NCBI RefSeq assembly: GCF_016863475.1 | Contig: NZ_BOOY01000022.1 | Coordinates: forward strand, 1-64,000 | Direction: 5' to 3' | From: Spirilliplanes yamanashiensis | Lineage (GTDB): Bacteria; Actinomycetota; Actinomycetes; Mycobacteriales; Micromonosporaceae | Length of the DNA stretch: 64,000 bases | Shown here: in pieces, positions 1-9,376 of the stretch | Numbering within the stretch: position 1 is the first letter of the stretch | How the letters are laid out: every line of letters begins with the position of its first letter | The notes under the pieces: generated by a model | What the model saw: only the letters and a program-made list of their open reading frames with translations | What the model was told of the DNA's origin: nothing | Database searches by the model: none | Made by a program: the position numbers and the translations under genes

Positions 1-10
1 GAGCCATAGA

Positions 11-57
11 GACCTCCGGGTAGGTGAAGCGTCGCAACTTCCACCTCGCCGGAGGTC
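11..57 (+). terminator. Hairpin terminator at left edge
   Basis: GACCTCCGG (11-19) pairs perfectly with CCGGAGGTC (49-57). An inner AGGTG/CACCT pairing extends the stem, and TTCTT follows. It probably ends a gene lying left of the window and may also serve the minus-strand gene that ends at 111. Seen in sequence; termination is inferred. Confidence 0.6.
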
Positions 58-110
58 TTCTTACATCTCAAGCCACCACGCCGCGTCAACAACGCTCATG
101 GGCACTACAC

Positions 111-1808
111 CTAGCGCGGCGCGGCCAGGCTGCCGTCGGCGGGCCGGGAGCCGTACGCGGTGAGGAACCGGTCCCGGAAGTCCTCCATCGGCCACACGGG
201 CGCGCGGCGGCCGGGCTTGAGGCCGTCGTCCCAGCCCCACGACGCGATCCGGCCGGTGACGGCCGGGTCGCGGCTGATCAGCGTGATCGGCACGTCGTGG
301 CTGGCGCCGTCCCCGGTGACCGTGGCGTTCGGCTGGTGGTCGCCGAGGATGACGAGCACCAGGTCGTCGTCGCCGTAGTGCTCGACGTACGAGACGAGGC
401 TGGTCAGCGAGTACTCGATCGACCGGCGGTACTCCGCGCGGACCCGCTTCTTGTCCTTCCAGATCTCGGTGGCGGTGGGGCCGGCGGCGGCCATCGGCCC
501 GTAGACGGACCCGTCGCCGACGGCCGACCAGTCGATGAACTGGGGGATCGGCGCCCACGGGGTGTGGCTGGAGCTCAGCGACACCTCGGCCATCAGCGGG
601 CCGCGGCCGGCGCGGCCGCGCTCCAGCCGCTCGAACGCGGCCAGGGTGAACTGGTCCGGCATCGCCGACCAGCTGAACTTCGGGCCGCGGTAGCCGATGT
701 TGCGCGAGTCGTGGACCCGGTCGTAGCCGTAGAAGTCGCCCTCGGGCCACGCGTACGTGTTGTTGGGCTCCATCCCGACGGTCTCCCAGCCCGCCCGGCG
801 GAACATGCTCGGCAGCGTCTGCCGGTCGCTGGCCACCAGCGTGCGGTAGCGCTGCTGGTTGGAGACCTTCAGGCCCGAGTGGAACGTGGAGTGCGCGAAC
901 CAGCTGTAGCCGCCGAACGTCGACGACGTCAGCCAGCCGGCCCGCGAGGCGTATCCGGCGGCGGCGAGGCGGCGGGTGCCGTCGTCGAGCACGGCGCCGA
1001 CCTGCGGGGCGAACTCGGGGTCCTCGACGGCGTCGCGGCCGTAGCTCTCGATGAACGCGAACACCACGTCCTTGCCGCGCAGCGCGGTGAGCATGTCGGC
1101 GTCGCGGGTGCCGCGGAACGCGTCGACGGCGGCGGCGTCGGCGAACGCCTGCCGGTCGTGCAGGCCCGCCTTGACGCCGAGCAGGCGCCCGAACGCCAGG
1201 TTGGCGGAGCTGTCCGACGCGACCGGGCGGCCGGGCAGCACCACGACGCCCGCCACCGCCAGCACGGCCCAGGCGGCGGCGGCCGCGGCGATGCCCCGCC
1301 GGGCGACCCGGTCGTGGCTGACCAGCACCGTCGACAGGCGCAGCATCGCCAGCGCGCACAGCGTCACCACCCCGGCGACCAGCAGCGCCGCCCCGATCGC
1401 CACCCCGATCGCGCCGCCGCGGCCCACCGCGTCGGTGAGGAAGTTGAAGCCGTCGTCGAGCAGCCCCCAGTCGAGCACCGGGTCGAACGACCGGGCGAAC
1501 GACTCGTAGAACCCCATGTCGGCCACCTTGACCAGGCCGAGGACGCCGACGGCGGCGCCGAGCAGCACCGCCACGATCCGGCGGGGCCGCCGCGGCAGCA
1601 CCACGAGCAGGGCGGCCGCGGCGATGCCCTCGATGGGGATGCGCAGGAAGGCGGCGACCCCGAGCCGGCCGTACCGGTTCGGCGCGACCAGGATCGCGAC
1701 GACCAGGGCGGCGGCCAGAATGGTGAGCAGCCACCCGAGGGGGCGGCGCAGGCGCGTGACGAACGACAAGGCGAGGATCCTTCTGGGCGGCCGGTGTTCC
1801 TCGGTCAC
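111..1808 (-). CDS. Membrane-anchored sulfatase / alkaline-phosphatase superfamily protein
   Basis: This is a 565-residue protein. The N-terminal third has about five hydrophobic helices (near residues 22-42, 55-72, 78-95, 135-157 and 170-190), followed by a large extracytoplasmic domain. That domain carries signs of the alkaline-phosphatase/sulfatase superfamily: an IESYGRD segment near the first metal site, a Ser/Thr-rich TSSTFGGYSWF stretch where the nucleophile would be expected, and a late GDHQPN motif typical of the second metal site. The architecture resembles LTA-synthase-like phosphotransferases that transfer glycerol- or ethanolamine-phosphate head groups outside the membrane, but the substrate cannot be read from sequence. 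Start GTG at 1808, without a clear Shine-Dalgarno. Monocistronic. Confidence 0.8.
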   Translation of the reverse strand: MTEEHRPPRRILALSFVTRLRRPLGWLLTILAAALVVAILVAPNRYGRLGVAAFLRIPIEGIAAAALLVVLPRRPRRIVAVLLGAAVGVLGLVKVADMGFYESFARSFDPVLDWGLLDDGFNFLTDAVGRGGAIGVAIGAALLVAGVVTLCALAMLRLSTVLVSHDRVARRGIAAAAAAWAVLAVAGVVVLPGRPVASDSSANLAFGRLLGVKAGLHDRQAFADAAAVDAFRGTRDADMLTALRGKDVVFAFIESYGRDAVEDPEFAPQVGAVLDDGTRRLAAAGYASRAGWLTSSTFGGYSWFAHSTFHSGLKVSNQQRYRTLVASDRQTLPSMFRRAGWETVGMEPNNTYAWPEGDFYGYDRVHDSRNIGYRGPKFSWSAMPDQFTLAAFERLERGRAGRGPLMAEVSLSSSHTPWAPIPQFIDWSAVGDGSVYGPMAAAGPTATEIWKDKKRVRAEYRRSIEYSLTSLVSYVEHYGDDDLVLVILGDHQPNATVTGDGASHDVPITLISRDPAVTGRIASWGWDDGLKPGRRAPVWPMEDFRDRFLTAYGSRPADGSLAAPR

Positions 1809-1962
1809 TAGCTGAAACGGCTGCCCGGGCTCATCAGTTCACCTGCGGCCCCGCAACGGCGCCCTCGCGTACCTTGTCCGGATTCAGTGCGCGGTGCCAT
1901 CGTCCAGGCGTGGACGAGGTGACCCGCGGACGGGGTGCTGCTCTGGGATGTGCCCCAGCGGG

Positions 1963-2310
1963 TCAGGCCCGGCTCTCGTTGCTGATGACCAGCGCCGAGC
2001 GCAGCCCCGTGATGTCGAGGACGCGCAGGAGGAAATCACCCACGTTGGTGAGGCTGAGGACGGCCCGGGCGTGGCTGGCCTTGCGGCTGAGGACCACGAG
2101 CGTGCCCAGGCCCTGCGAGTCGCAGAACGTCACGCCGGCCATGTCGAGGACGATGCGGGCGGGTGTCTCGTGCCCGTCGGCGCCGCTCAGGGCCTCGCTG
2201 ACCAGGGCGGACAGTCTGGCGACGGTGAGCATGTCGATCTCCCCGGCGAGGTGGAACACGACCTCGTCGGGGGCGCGCTGCACCGTGATCGACAGCTCGG
2301 GACGCTCCAC
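1963..2310 (-). CDS. STAS-domain anti-sigma factor antagonist
   Basis: A 115-residue single-domain STAS protein of the SpoIIAA/RsbV type. These proteins bind serine-kinase anti-sigma factors when unphosphorylated and so free a sigma factor. The phospho-acceptor loop reads FCDSQGLG: the Ser after Asp is present, but the second Ser of the classical DSSG is Gln. No kinase (RsbW-like) or phosphatase gene is adjacent, so the partner is elsewhere. Start GTG 2310 has no Shine-Dalgarno but has TAGGCT six nucleotides upstream, suggesting a leaderless transcript. Confidence 0.88.
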   Translation of the reverse strand: MERPELSITVQRAPDEVVFHLAGEIDMLTVARLSALVSEALSGADGHETPARIVLDMAGVTFCDSQGLGTLVVLSRKASHARAVLSLTNVGDFLLRVLDITGLRSALVISNESRA

Positions 2311-2316
2311 GCCGGT

Positions 2317-2322
2317 AGCCTA
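2317..2322 (-). promoter_or_regulatory. -10 box of STAS gene, leaderless start
   Basis: On the minus strand TAGGCT sits exactly 6 nt before the GTG start at 2310, the spacing expected when transcription begins at the start codon. No convincing -35 is visible. Confidence 0.5.
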
Positions 2323-2450
2323 GCGCGGCTCGTGCCCGCCGGCCTGTCGGGAACGTCTGGGCCACAGCTGGGAAACAGCTGCGTGACATGGGCAACCGGG
2401 AGTGGGGGTAGTGCCCGGTCGTCGCTTCCCGCTGTCAGAATGGGCTCACC

Positions 2451-3776
2451 GTGACCGATTCATTGCATGCCGCGGGGGGCCGGTACCCGGCCGACGCCCC
2501 GGCTTCCGAGGCCCTGTTCGACCGCGCCCGCGCCATCGTGCCGGGCGGGGTCAACTCCCCTGTGCGCGCGTTCCGCGCTGTCGGCGGCACCCCCCGCTTC
2601 ATGGTTCGCGGCGAGGGCCCGTGGCTGTTCGACGCGGACGGCCGCCGCTACGCCGACCTGGTCTGCTCGTGGGGCCCGCTGATCCACGGCCACGCCCACC
2701 CCGAGGTGGTCGCGGCCGTGCAGCAGGCGGCCGCGCTGGGCACCAGCTTCGGCACCCCGACGCCGGGCGAGGTGGAGCTGGCCGCCGAGATCGTCGGGCG
2801 CACCCCGGTCGAGCAGGTGCGGCTGGTCAACTCGGGCACCGAGGCCACCATGTCGGCGATCCGGCTGGCCCGCGGCGTCACCGGCCGGTCCAAGATCGTC
2901 AAGTTCGCGGGCTGCTACCACGGCCACGCCGACGGGCTGCTCGCCGCGGCCGGGTCCGGCGTCGCCACGTTCGGGCTGCCCGACTCGCCCGGCGTCACCA
3001 AGGCCGCCGCGAGCGAGACCATCGTGCTGCCCTACAACGACGTCGCCGCCGTCGAGGCCGTCTTCGCCGCCGACGGCGCCGAGATCGCCGCGGTCATCAC
3101 CGAGGCCGCCGCCGGCAACATGGGCGTCGTCGCGCCGCGCGACGGGTTCAACCAGGCGCTCGCCCGCATCACGCACGCGCACGGCGCGCTGCTCATCGTC
3201 GACGAGGTCATGACCGGGTTCCGGGTCGCCCCGGGCGGCTGGCTGGGGCTCGACCCGGCCGACGCCGACCTCGTCACCTACGGCAAGGTCATGGGCGGCG
3301 GGCTGCCCGCGGCCGCGTTCGGCGGGCGCGCCGAGGTCATGGCGCACCTCGCCCCGGCCGGGCCCGTCTACCAGGCGGGCACGCTGTCCGGTAACCCGCT
3401 GGCCTGCGCCGCCGGGCTCGCCAGCCTCCGGCTGGCCGACGCCGCGCTCTACCGCCGCCTCGACGAGACCGCCGCGACCATCCAGGGCCTGGTCACCGAC
3501 GCGTTGAGCAAGGCGGGCGTGCCGCACCGGGTCGCCACCGCCGGCAACATGTTCTCGTTCTTCTTCACCGACGCCGACGTGCGCGACTACGACGGCGCCC
3601 GCACCCAGGACGTCGCCGCGTTCAAGGCGTTCTTCCACGCCATGCTCGCCGGGGGCGTCTACCTGCCGCCGAGCGCGTACGAGTCCTGGTTCGTGTCGGC
3701 CGCGATCGACGACGCGGCGCTGGAGCAGATCGCGGCGGCCCTGCCCGCCGCGGCGGAGGAGGCGGCCGCGGCATGA
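2451..3776 (+). CDS. hemL: Glutamate-1-semialdehyde 2,1-aminomutase
   Basis: A 441-residue class III PLP aminotransferase that converts glutamate-1-semialdehyde to 5-aminolevulinate, the last step of the C5 route to tetrapyrroles. The opening [19 protein letters not shown] is the family signature, [16 protein letters not shown] forms the cofactor pocket, [10 protein letters not shown] carries the PLP-ring Asp, and TYGKVMGGG contains the Schiff-base Lys279. Length is normal. Start GTG 2451. The gene overlaps the next by 4 nt and leads a block of cytochrome c assembly genes, which fits heme supply. Its last residues are alanine-rich and unremarkable. Confidence 0.96.
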   Translation: MTDSLHAAGGRYPADAPASEALFDRARAIVPGGVNSPVRAFRAVGGTPRFMVRGEGPWLFDADGRRYADLVCSWGPLIHGHAHPEVVAAVQQAAALGTSFGTPTPGEVELAAEIVGRTPVEQVRLVNSGTEATMSAIRLARGVTGRSKIVKFAGCYHGHADGLLAAAGSGVATFGLPDSPGVTKAAASETIVLPYNDVAAVEAVFAADGAEIAAVITEAAAGNMGVVAPRDGFNQALARITHAHGALLIVDEVMTGFRVAPGGWLGLDPADADLVTYGKVMGGGLPAAAFGGRAEVMAHLAPAGPVYQAGTLSGNPLACAAGLASLRLADAALYRRLDETAATIQGLVTDALSKAGVPHRVATAGNMFSFFFTDADVRDYDGARTQDVAAFKAFFHAMLAGGVYLPPSAYESWFVSAAIDDAALEQIAAALPAAAEEAAAA

Positions 3777-4426
3777 GCGAGTCGACGACCGTGGTGCACG
3801 TGCTGCGGCACGGCGAGGTGCACAACCCGGGCAAGATCCTGTACGGCCGGCTGCCCGACTTCCACCTCTCCGAACTGGGCGCGCAGATGGCCAAGGCCGC
3901 CGCCCAGGCGCTCGCCGACCGCGACGTCACCCACCTGGTCGCCAGCCCGCTCGAACGCGCGCAGGAGACCGCCGAGCCGTTCGCCGCCCAGTTCTCCCTC
4001 GACGTCGCCAGCGACACCCGGCTCATCGAGAGCGCCAACTTCTTCGAGGGCAAGCAGGTCAGCGTCGGCGACGGCTCGCTGCGCAACCCGCGCAACTGGT
4101 GGGTGCTGCGCGACCCGGTCACCCCGTCGTGGGGCGAGCCGTACCTGCACATCGCCGCCCGCATGTTCGAGGCGGTGCAGGCCGCCCGGGTCGCCGCCGA
4201 GGGCCACGAGGCCGTCTGCGTCTCCCACCAGCTGCCCATCTGGACGCTGCGCCGGTACGTCGAGAAGAAGCGCCTCTGGCACGACCCGCGCCGCCGCCAG
4301 TGCGGGCTGGCCAGCCTGACGTCGTTCCACTTCACCGGCGCGCGGGTCACCGGCATCGAGTACTCGGAGCCCGCCGCCCACCTGGTGGCGCTGTCGCCGG
4401 GCGCCAAGGACGCGAAGGGCGCCTGA
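3773..4426 (+). CDS. Histidine phosphatase family protein (phosphoglycerate-mutase-like)
   Basis: A 217-residue protein with the RHGE catalytic motif at residues 12-15 (phospho-histidine His13) and the second conserved segment [13 protein letters not shown] carrying the other catalytic His. It belongs to the broad histidine-phosphatase superfamily, so phosphatase activity is more likely than mutase activity; the substrate is unknown. It overlaps hemL by 4 nt, and the next gene starts within its stop codon (TGATG), so it is translationally coupled into the cytochrome c block. Homologues commonly sit in this same place in actinobacteria. Confidence 0.88.
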   Translation: MSESTTVVHVLRHGEVHNPGKILYGRLPDFHLSELGAQMAKAAAQALADRDVTHLVASPLERAQETAEPFAAQFSLDVASDTRLIESANFFEGKQVSVGDGSLRNPRNWWVLRDPVTPSWGEPYLHIAARMFEAVQAARVAAEGHEAVCVSHQLPIWTLRRYVEKKRLWHDPRRRQCGLASLTSFHFTGARVTGIEYSEPAAHLVALSPGAKDAKGA

Positions 4427-5004
4427 TGACCCGCCGCGCGCTCGCCGCCCTCGCCGCCGCCGCCCTGACCGCGGGTGCCCTCACCGGCTGCGGCGGCGAG
4501 TCGTGGGAGGACCGCTGCACCACGTCGGCGACCGGCTTCATCGAGTGCGCGGGCGACGACCGGCCGCCGCCCGCCGAGCTGCGCGGCGAACTGCTCGACG
4601 GACGGATGTGGAAGCTGTCCGACGTCGCCGGCAAGGTCGTCGTCGTCAACTTCTGGGGTTCCTGGTGCAACCCGTGCCGGGCCGAGGCCGACGACCTGGA
4701 GCAGACGTACCAGGCGACGAAGGGCCAGCGGGTCGAGTTCGTCGGCGTCAACCACAACGACGACCGGGACGCCGCCCGGGCGTTCGAGCGCACCCGCGCC
4801 ACGTACCCGAGCCTGTTCGACCCGGCCAGCAAGGTCGCGCTGCAGTTCAAGGTCACGCCGAACACCACGCCCGTGACGATGGTGCTCGACCGGGCCGGGC
4901 GCATCGCCGCCGTGAAGCGGGCCGCCGTCACCGCCGCCGAGCTGCGGCCCGTCGTCGAGCGCATCGCCGCCGAGCCGATCCCCGCCGAGCCGGTCGGGAA
5001 CTGA
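4426..5004 (+). CDS. resA: TlpA/ResA-family thioredoxin lipoprotein
   Basis: A 192-residue extracytoplasmic thiol-disulfide oxidoreductase. It has a signal peptide with lipobox LTGC (lipidated Cys22), then a thioredoxin fold whose active site is FWGSWCNPCR (Cys81 and Cys84). ResA-like proteins reduce the CXXCH heme-binding cysteines of apocytochrome c before heme attachment, using electrons from CcdA. The cis-Pro region (KVTPNTTPVTMVLD) is present. The start is chosen at ATG 4426, overlapping the preceding stop by one base; the longer upstream reading frame lies inside the phosphatase gene. Confidence 0.93.
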   Translation: MTRRALAALAAAALTAGALTGCGGESWEDRCTTSATGFIECAGDDRPPPAELRGELLDGRMWKLSDVAGKVVVVNFWGSWCNPCRAEADDLEQTYQATKGQRVEFVGVNHNDDRDAARAFERTRATYPSLFDPASKVALQFKVTPNTTPVTMVLDRAGRIAAVKRAAVTAAELRPVVERIAAEPIPAEPVGN

Positions 5005-5006
5005 CC

Positions 5007-5828
5007 ATGGGCGAGACGTTCGCGGGCATCGCCACCGACGGGCCGCTGCTGCTCGCGGTGGCCGTCGCGGCGCTCGCCGGGCTCGTCAGCTTCCTGTCGC
5101 CGTGCATCCTGCCGCTGGTGCCGGGCTACCTGTCGTACATGACCGGGCTGGCCGGGGCCGACCTCGACGCCGCGCTCGGCACCCCCCGGCCCGCCGCCGA
5201 GGGCGCGGTGCTGGTCGAGGCCAGGCCGACGATGACGGTCGCCGCCGGGCGGCGCCGGATGCTCGCCGGGTCGCTGCTGTTCGTCGCCGGGTTCACCGCC
5301 GTGTTCACGATCATCGTGGCCGCCGCGTCGCAGGTCAGCGTCGCCCTGCTCACCCACAAGCAGACGTTCAACGTCATCGGCGGGCTGCTCATCGTCGTGT
5401 TCGGGCTGGCGTTCCTCGGGCTCGTGCCCGGGCTGCAGCGCGAGGCCCGCATCCACCGCCTGCCGTCGGCCGGGCTGCTCGGCGCCCCCGTCTTCGGGGC
5501 GCTGTTCGCGTTCTCCTGGATCCCCTGCGTCGGGCCCACCCTCGGCGCGGTCCTCGTCCTCGGCACCACCGCGGGCGGCACCGGGCGGGCCGTCACCCTC
5601 GCCGTCGCGTACGGGCTGGGCCTCGGGCTGCCGTTCGTCGCGTTCGGGCTGGCGTTCCGGCAGCTCATCGGCGTGTTCACCGCCGTGCGCCGGCACAGCC
5701 GGTGGGTCACCCGCGTCGGCGGCGTCATGCTCATCGTGGTGGGCCTGGCGCTCATCACCGGCGGCTGGGACGGCTTCCTCATCTGGCTGCGCACCACGTT
5801 CAACTTCGACGCCGGCGCGCTGCTGTGA
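5007..5828 (+). CDS. ccdA: Cytochrome c biogenesis protein CcdA
   Basis: A 273-residue polytopic membrane protein (about six helices) of the CcdA/DsbD-transmembrane family that carries reducing equivalents from cytoplasmic thioredoxin across the membrane. The two redox-active cysteines are visible as FLSPCILPL (Cys33) and SWIPCVGPT (Cys174). There is an extra loop of about 30 residues between the first two membrane segments. It starts 2 nt after the thioredoxin gene and its stop overlaps the resB start by 4 nt. Its natural partner is the upstream ResA-like lipoprotein. Confidence 0.94.
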   Translation: MGETFAGIATDGPLLLAVAVAALAGLVSFLSPCILPLVPGYLSYMTGLAGADLDAALGTPRPAAEGAVLVEARPTMTVAAGRRRMLAGSLLFVAGFTAVFTIIVAAASQVSVALLTHKQTFNVIGGLLIVVFGLAFLGLVPGLQREARIHRLPSAGLLGAPVFGALFAFSWIPCVGPTLGAVLVLGTTAGGTGRAVTLAVAYGLGLGLPFVAFGLAFRQLIGVFTAVRRHSRWVTRVGGVMLIVVGLALITGGWDGFLIWLRTTFNFDAGALL

Positions 5829-7432
5829 CCGCCGTCGACGAGCGCGTCGAGCCCGCGCCCGCCCCGCCGAGGCGCCCCAACCGGCTGCTCGCGAGCCTGC
5901 GCAACGGGTGGCGCCAGCTCACCAGCATGCGCACCGCCCTGGTGCTGCTGTTCCTGCTCGCGCTCGCCGCCATCCCCGGCTCGCTGCTGCCCCAGCGCGG
6001 CGTCAACCGGGAGAACGTCGGCGAGTACTACGCCGCCCACCCCGACCTGGCGCCCACCCTCGACCGGCTCGGCTTCTTCGAGGTCTACGCGTCGCCCTGG
6101 TTCTCCGCCATCTACCTGCTGCTGTTCACGTCGCTGATCGGCTGCGTGCTGCCGCGCCTCGCCGAGCACGTGCGCGCGCTGCGGTCCGTACCCCCGGACG
6201 CCCCGAGGAACCTGGCCCGGCTGCCGCAGCACGCGGCACCCGCCGCGAGCGACGCGGCGCCCGCGGACGCCGCCGCCGCGATCGCCCGGTCGCTGCGCGG
6301 CTTCCGCACCCGGGTCCGCGAGCACGCCGACGGGTCGTGGACCGTCGGCGCCGAGAAGGGCTACGCCAAGGAGACCGGCAACCTGCTGTTCCACGTCGCC
6401 CTGCTCGCCGTGCTCGTCGGCGTCGGCTTCGGCTCCTGGTACGGCTGGCACGGCAACCGCCTCGTCGTCGCCGGCGCCGACAAGGCGTTCTGCAACACCC
6501 TCCAGCAGTACGACGAGTCCGGCCTCGGCGCCCGCGTCCAGCCCGCCGACCTGCCGCCGTTCTGCGTGCAGCTCGACACGTTCGACGCCACCTGGACCGA
6601 GGACGGCCAGCCCACCTCGTTCCGGGCCGACGTCACCGTCGAGTCCGGCGGCGCCGCCGAGCAGCGGTCGTTCTCCGTCAACGACCCGCTGCGCCTCGAC
6701 GGCGCCAGCGTCTACCTGCTCGGCAACGGCTACGCGCCGATCCTGCGCTTCACCGACCGGTACGGCCAGCAGCTCACCCGGGTCGTGCCGTTCCTGCCCA
6801 CCGACAGCCTGCAGACCGCCGAGGGCGTCGCGATGTTCGCCGACGTCAACGTCGACCCCGCCACCGGCCGGCAGCCCGCCGACGCCCAGTGGGCGTTCGA
6901 GGGCCTCTACATGCCGACGGTACGGTCGCAGCCCCCGTTCACCAGCTCCACGTACCCCGGCGAGCGCGACCCGGCCGTCATGCTGTTCGCCTACCGCGGC
7001 GACCTCGGCCTCGAGGTGGGCAACCCGGCCAGCGTGTACCAGCTGCCGCGCGGCCAGATCGACCGCGGCAAGCTCAAGCCCGTCGGCGAGGGCAGGCTGC
7101 TGCGCCCCGGCGAGGCGTGGCAGCTCGCCGACGGCAGCCGCATCGAGTTCGCCGGCACCCGCCGCTGGATCACCGTCTCCGTGCGCGCCAACCCGGCCCA
7201 GTCGCTCCTGCTCGTCGGCTCCGTCGCCGGCCTGGCCGGGCTCATGCTCTCCCTCGCCGGGCGCCGCCGCCGCGTGTTCTTCCGGGTCACCCCCGCCGGA
7301 CCCGCGGCCGCGGGCGGCCCGGCCGGGGTTAGCCTGATCGAAGCCGGTGGTCTGCCGCGCACCGACTACCCGGGTTTCGCCGACGAGTTCGACCGGCTCG
7401 TCGCCGCGGCACGCGCTGAAAGGCCGGAATGA
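5825..7432 (+). CDS. resB: Cytochrome c biogenesis protein ResB (Ccs1)
   Basis: A 535-residue component of System II cytochrome c synthase, which with CcsB/ResC ligates heme to apocytochrome on the outer face of the membrane. Transmembrane segments lie near residues 35-52, 95-115 and 180-200, and one more follows the large extracytoplasmic domain (LLLVGSVAGLAGLMLSLAG). The opening SMRTALVLLFLLALAAIPGS and LLFHVALLAVLVGVGFGSWYG are family-typical. GTG 5825 overlaps the ccdA stop (GTGA), and its own stop overlaps the next start. Confidence 0.93.
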   Translation: MTAVDERVEPAPAPPRRPNRLLASLRNGWRQLTSMRTALVLLFLLALAAIPGSLLPQRGVNRENVGEYYAAHPDLAPTLDRLGFFEVYASPWFSAIYLLLFTSLIGCVLPRLAEHVRALRSVPPDAPRNLARLPQHAAPAASDAAPADAAAAIARSLRGFRTRVREHADGSWTVGAEKGYAKETGNLLFHVALLAVLVGVGFGSWYGWHGNRLVVAGADKAFCNTLQQYDESGLGARVQPADLPPFCVQLDTFDATWTEDGQPTSFRADVTVESGGAAEQRSFSVNDPLRLDGASVYLLGNGYAPILRFTDRYGQQLTRVVPFLPTDSLQTAEGVAMFADVNVDPATGRQPADAQWAFEGLYMPTVRSQPPFTSSTYPGERDPAVMLFAYRGDLGLEVGNPASVYQLPRGQIDRGKLKPVGEGRLLRPGEAWQLADGSRIEFAGTRRWITVSVRANPAQSLLLVGSVAGLAGLMLSLAGRRRRVFFRVTPAGPAAAGGPAGVSLIEAGGLPRTDYPGFADEFDRLVAAARAERPE

Positions 7433-8424
7433 TGGAAGAGCTGTCCAACCAGCTGCTCGTGGTGACGGTCCTGGCGTACCTCGCCGCGATGATCGGCCAC
7501 GCCGCCGAGTACGCCTTCGGCACCCGCAGCCACGTCGGCCGCGCCGCCCTGCGCCCCGAGGCCGAACTGGCCTACGCCGGCGCCCCGGCCACCCCGCCCG
7601 CCGCCCCGGTCGTCTCCCCGGTCGCCGCCGCGGCCGGGCCCGCCGCCCCGCGCGACACCACCGGCGCCGCCTGGGCCGGCCGCGCCGCCGTCGCCCTGTA
7701 CGCCGTCGGCGTCGCCGCCCACACCGGCACCGTCGTCACCCGCGGCCTCGCCGCCGGGCGGCTGACGTGGGGCAACATGTACGAGTACATCCTCACGGCC
7801 ACCCTCATCGCCGCCGTCGTGTGGGCCGGCGTGCTCGTGCGCCGCCCCGCCCTGCGCCACCTCGGCCTGTACGTCTCGCTCGTGCTCGTCGTCCTCATCG
7901 GCGCCGCCGGCATGGTCGCCTACACCCCGGTCGGCCCGCTGGTGCCCGCCCTCGACTCGTACTGGTTCGTCATCCACGTCGCCGCCGTGATGATCTCGTC
8001 GGGCATCTTCCTCGTCGGCGTCGTCCCGGCCACGATGTACCTGCTGCGCACCGGCTACGACAACGGCAAGCGCTCCTTCCCGTACACCCTCGGCCGCCGC
8101 GCCCCCGCCGCCGCCCTCCTCGAACGCCTCACCTTCCGCATGCACGCGTTCGCGTTCCCGATCTGGACCTTCGGCGCCCTCATCGCCGGCCCGATCTGGG
8201 CCGAGGCGTCGTGGGGGCGCTACTGGGGCTGGGACCCCAAGGAGGTGTGGGCGTTCATCAGCTGGGTGGTCTACGCCGGCTACCTGCACGCCCGCGCCAC
8301 CCCGAGCGTCAAGCGCACGACGGCCATGTGGATCGCCATCGCCGGCTTCGTGACGATGCTGATGAACCTCTTCGGCGTCAACCTGTTCTTCGAGGGCCTG
8401 CACTCCTACGCCGACGCCGGCTGA
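7429..8424 (+). CDS. ccsB: Cytochrome c biogenesis protein CcsB (ResC/CcsA type)
   Basis: A 331-residue polytopic protein of the heme-handling CcsA/CcmC/CcmF family. It carries the tryptophan-rich WGRYWGWD motif at residues 262-269 on the periplasmic side and conserved His residues in membrane-proximal positions (His183, His239, His287) expected to ligate heme. Residues 45-80 form a poorly conserved Ala/Pro-rich loop. Start ATG 7429, or the in-frame ATG 7432. It is last in the heme/cytochrome c block and its 3' end overlaps the convergent gene downstream by 19 nt. Confidence 0.94.
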   Translation: MMEELSNQLLVVTVLAYLAAMIGHAAEYAFGTRSHVGRAALRPEAELAYAGAPATPPAAPVVSPVAAAAGPAAPRDTTGAAWAGRAAVALYAVGVAAHTGTVVTRGLAAGRLTWGNMYEYILTATLIAAVVWAGVLVRRPALRHLGLYVSLVLVVLIGAAGMVAYTPVGPLVPALDSYWFVIHVAAVMISSGIFLVGVVPATMYLLRTGYDNGKRSFPYTLGRRAPAAALLERLTFRMHAFAFPIWTFGALIAGPIWAEASWGRYWGWDPKEVWAFISWVVYAGYLHARATPSVKRTTAMWIAIAGFVTMLMNLFGVNLFFEGLHSYADAG

Positions 8425-9284
8425 CCCCCGGGCGGCCCCGGCGGGCAGCTGCCCGCCGACCAGGTGTCGTAGTGGGTCGTCCAGGTCAGGCAGAGGTCCG
8501 GGCGGCGGGCCGGGTTCGCGTCGTCGGTGATCGTCGGCACGTCGTCGCGCCAGTAGCGGACCGGGGCGGCGCCCGCCGGCTTGAGCTGCACGTTGTCGAC
8601 CGTCACCGGGGGAACCGACACCGGGGCGGGGCGGCGGCTGTCCGTGTGCAGCTCCACGTACTGCTCGGCCTGCGCGGCCGGGCCGACGCGCAGCCGCTCG
8701 GCGGTCAGCAGGTTCCACCGGCCGTCCCACCACAGCCACGCCTGCCAGACCCCGTCGGCGTCGGTGCGCAGGTCGAGCCACACCTGGTCGCCGTCGCGCA
8801 GGGGGTACTGGTCGTAGAAGCGCCAGGCGCGGCTGTTCGTGTCGTAGGTGTAGATGCGCTGGCGGCCGTCGCCCGCCCAGCCGGTCTCGGCCCAGCCGGC
8901 CTCCAGCCAGGACACCTCGCCGCCGCCGAGGTCCCGCTTCACCATGAACCGGGCGGCCACGAAGTCGTGGGTGCGGGACCGCACCCGGGCGTCGCGCACG
9001 GCGAACCGGCCGGAGACCCCGGACCACTCGCCGGCGGTGGTGGCGCCGAGGTGCTGGTAACCGCCCGCCGGGGGCCGGGGGACGGCCGACTCGGGGATGT
9101 CGGCCGCGCGGCAGGCGCCGGGGGCGGCGGCGCTCGGCGGGCCGGTGGGGGCGTCGGTGGGCGCCCCGCCGGACGGGACGCAGGCGGGCAGCGCGGCCGG
9201 GTGGGAGGCGGCGGGAGCGGCCAGCGCGAGACCCGCCGTCAGGGCGGCGAGCGCGCAGCACCGGCCCACCGTTCGCGACCTCAT
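8406..9284 (-). CDS. Secreted protein of unknown function
   Basis: A 292-residue protein not assigned to a family. Residues 1-27 form a signal peptide ending near ALAAPAASH. A Pro/Ala/Gly-rich linker follows (about residues 30-75), then a compact globular domain rich in Trp and Tyr (WLEAGWAETGW, YDTNSRAWRFYDQYPL, WQAWLWWDGRWNLL). The Trp-rich, beta-dominated look is like many exported carbohydrate-associated modules, but I cannot name one. It is convergent with ccsB and overlaps its end by 19 nt. ATG 9284 has no strong ribosome site. Confidence 0.7.
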   Translation of the reverse strand: MRSRTVGRCCALAALTAGLALAAPAASHPAALPACVPSGGAPTDAPTGPPSAAAPGACRAADIPESAVPRPPAGGYQHLGATTAGEWSGVSGRFAVRDARVRSRTHDFVAARFMVKRDLGGGEVSWLEAGWAETGWAGDGRQRIYTYDTNSRAWRFYDQYPLRDGDQVWLDLRTDADGVWQAWLWWDGRWNLLTAERLRVGPAAQAEQYVELHTDSRRPAPVSVPPVTVDNVQLKPAGAAPVRYWRDDVPTITDDANPARRPDLCLTWTTHYDTWSAGSCPPGPPGGQPASA

Positions 9285-9376
9285 GCCTGCTCAACGGCGC
9301 CGGGTGACCGGCGGTGACGCCGGTGGTCGGCAAGGTCACGTGCCGGGCGGGGTTCGGGTAGGACAGACTGAGGACC

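Noticed and set aside
5102-5824. N-terminal extension of ResB into the ccdA gene.
   Set aside because: The upstream frame is the +1 shadow of ccdA; the real ResB N-terminus begins at GTG 5825, overlapping the ccdA stop.
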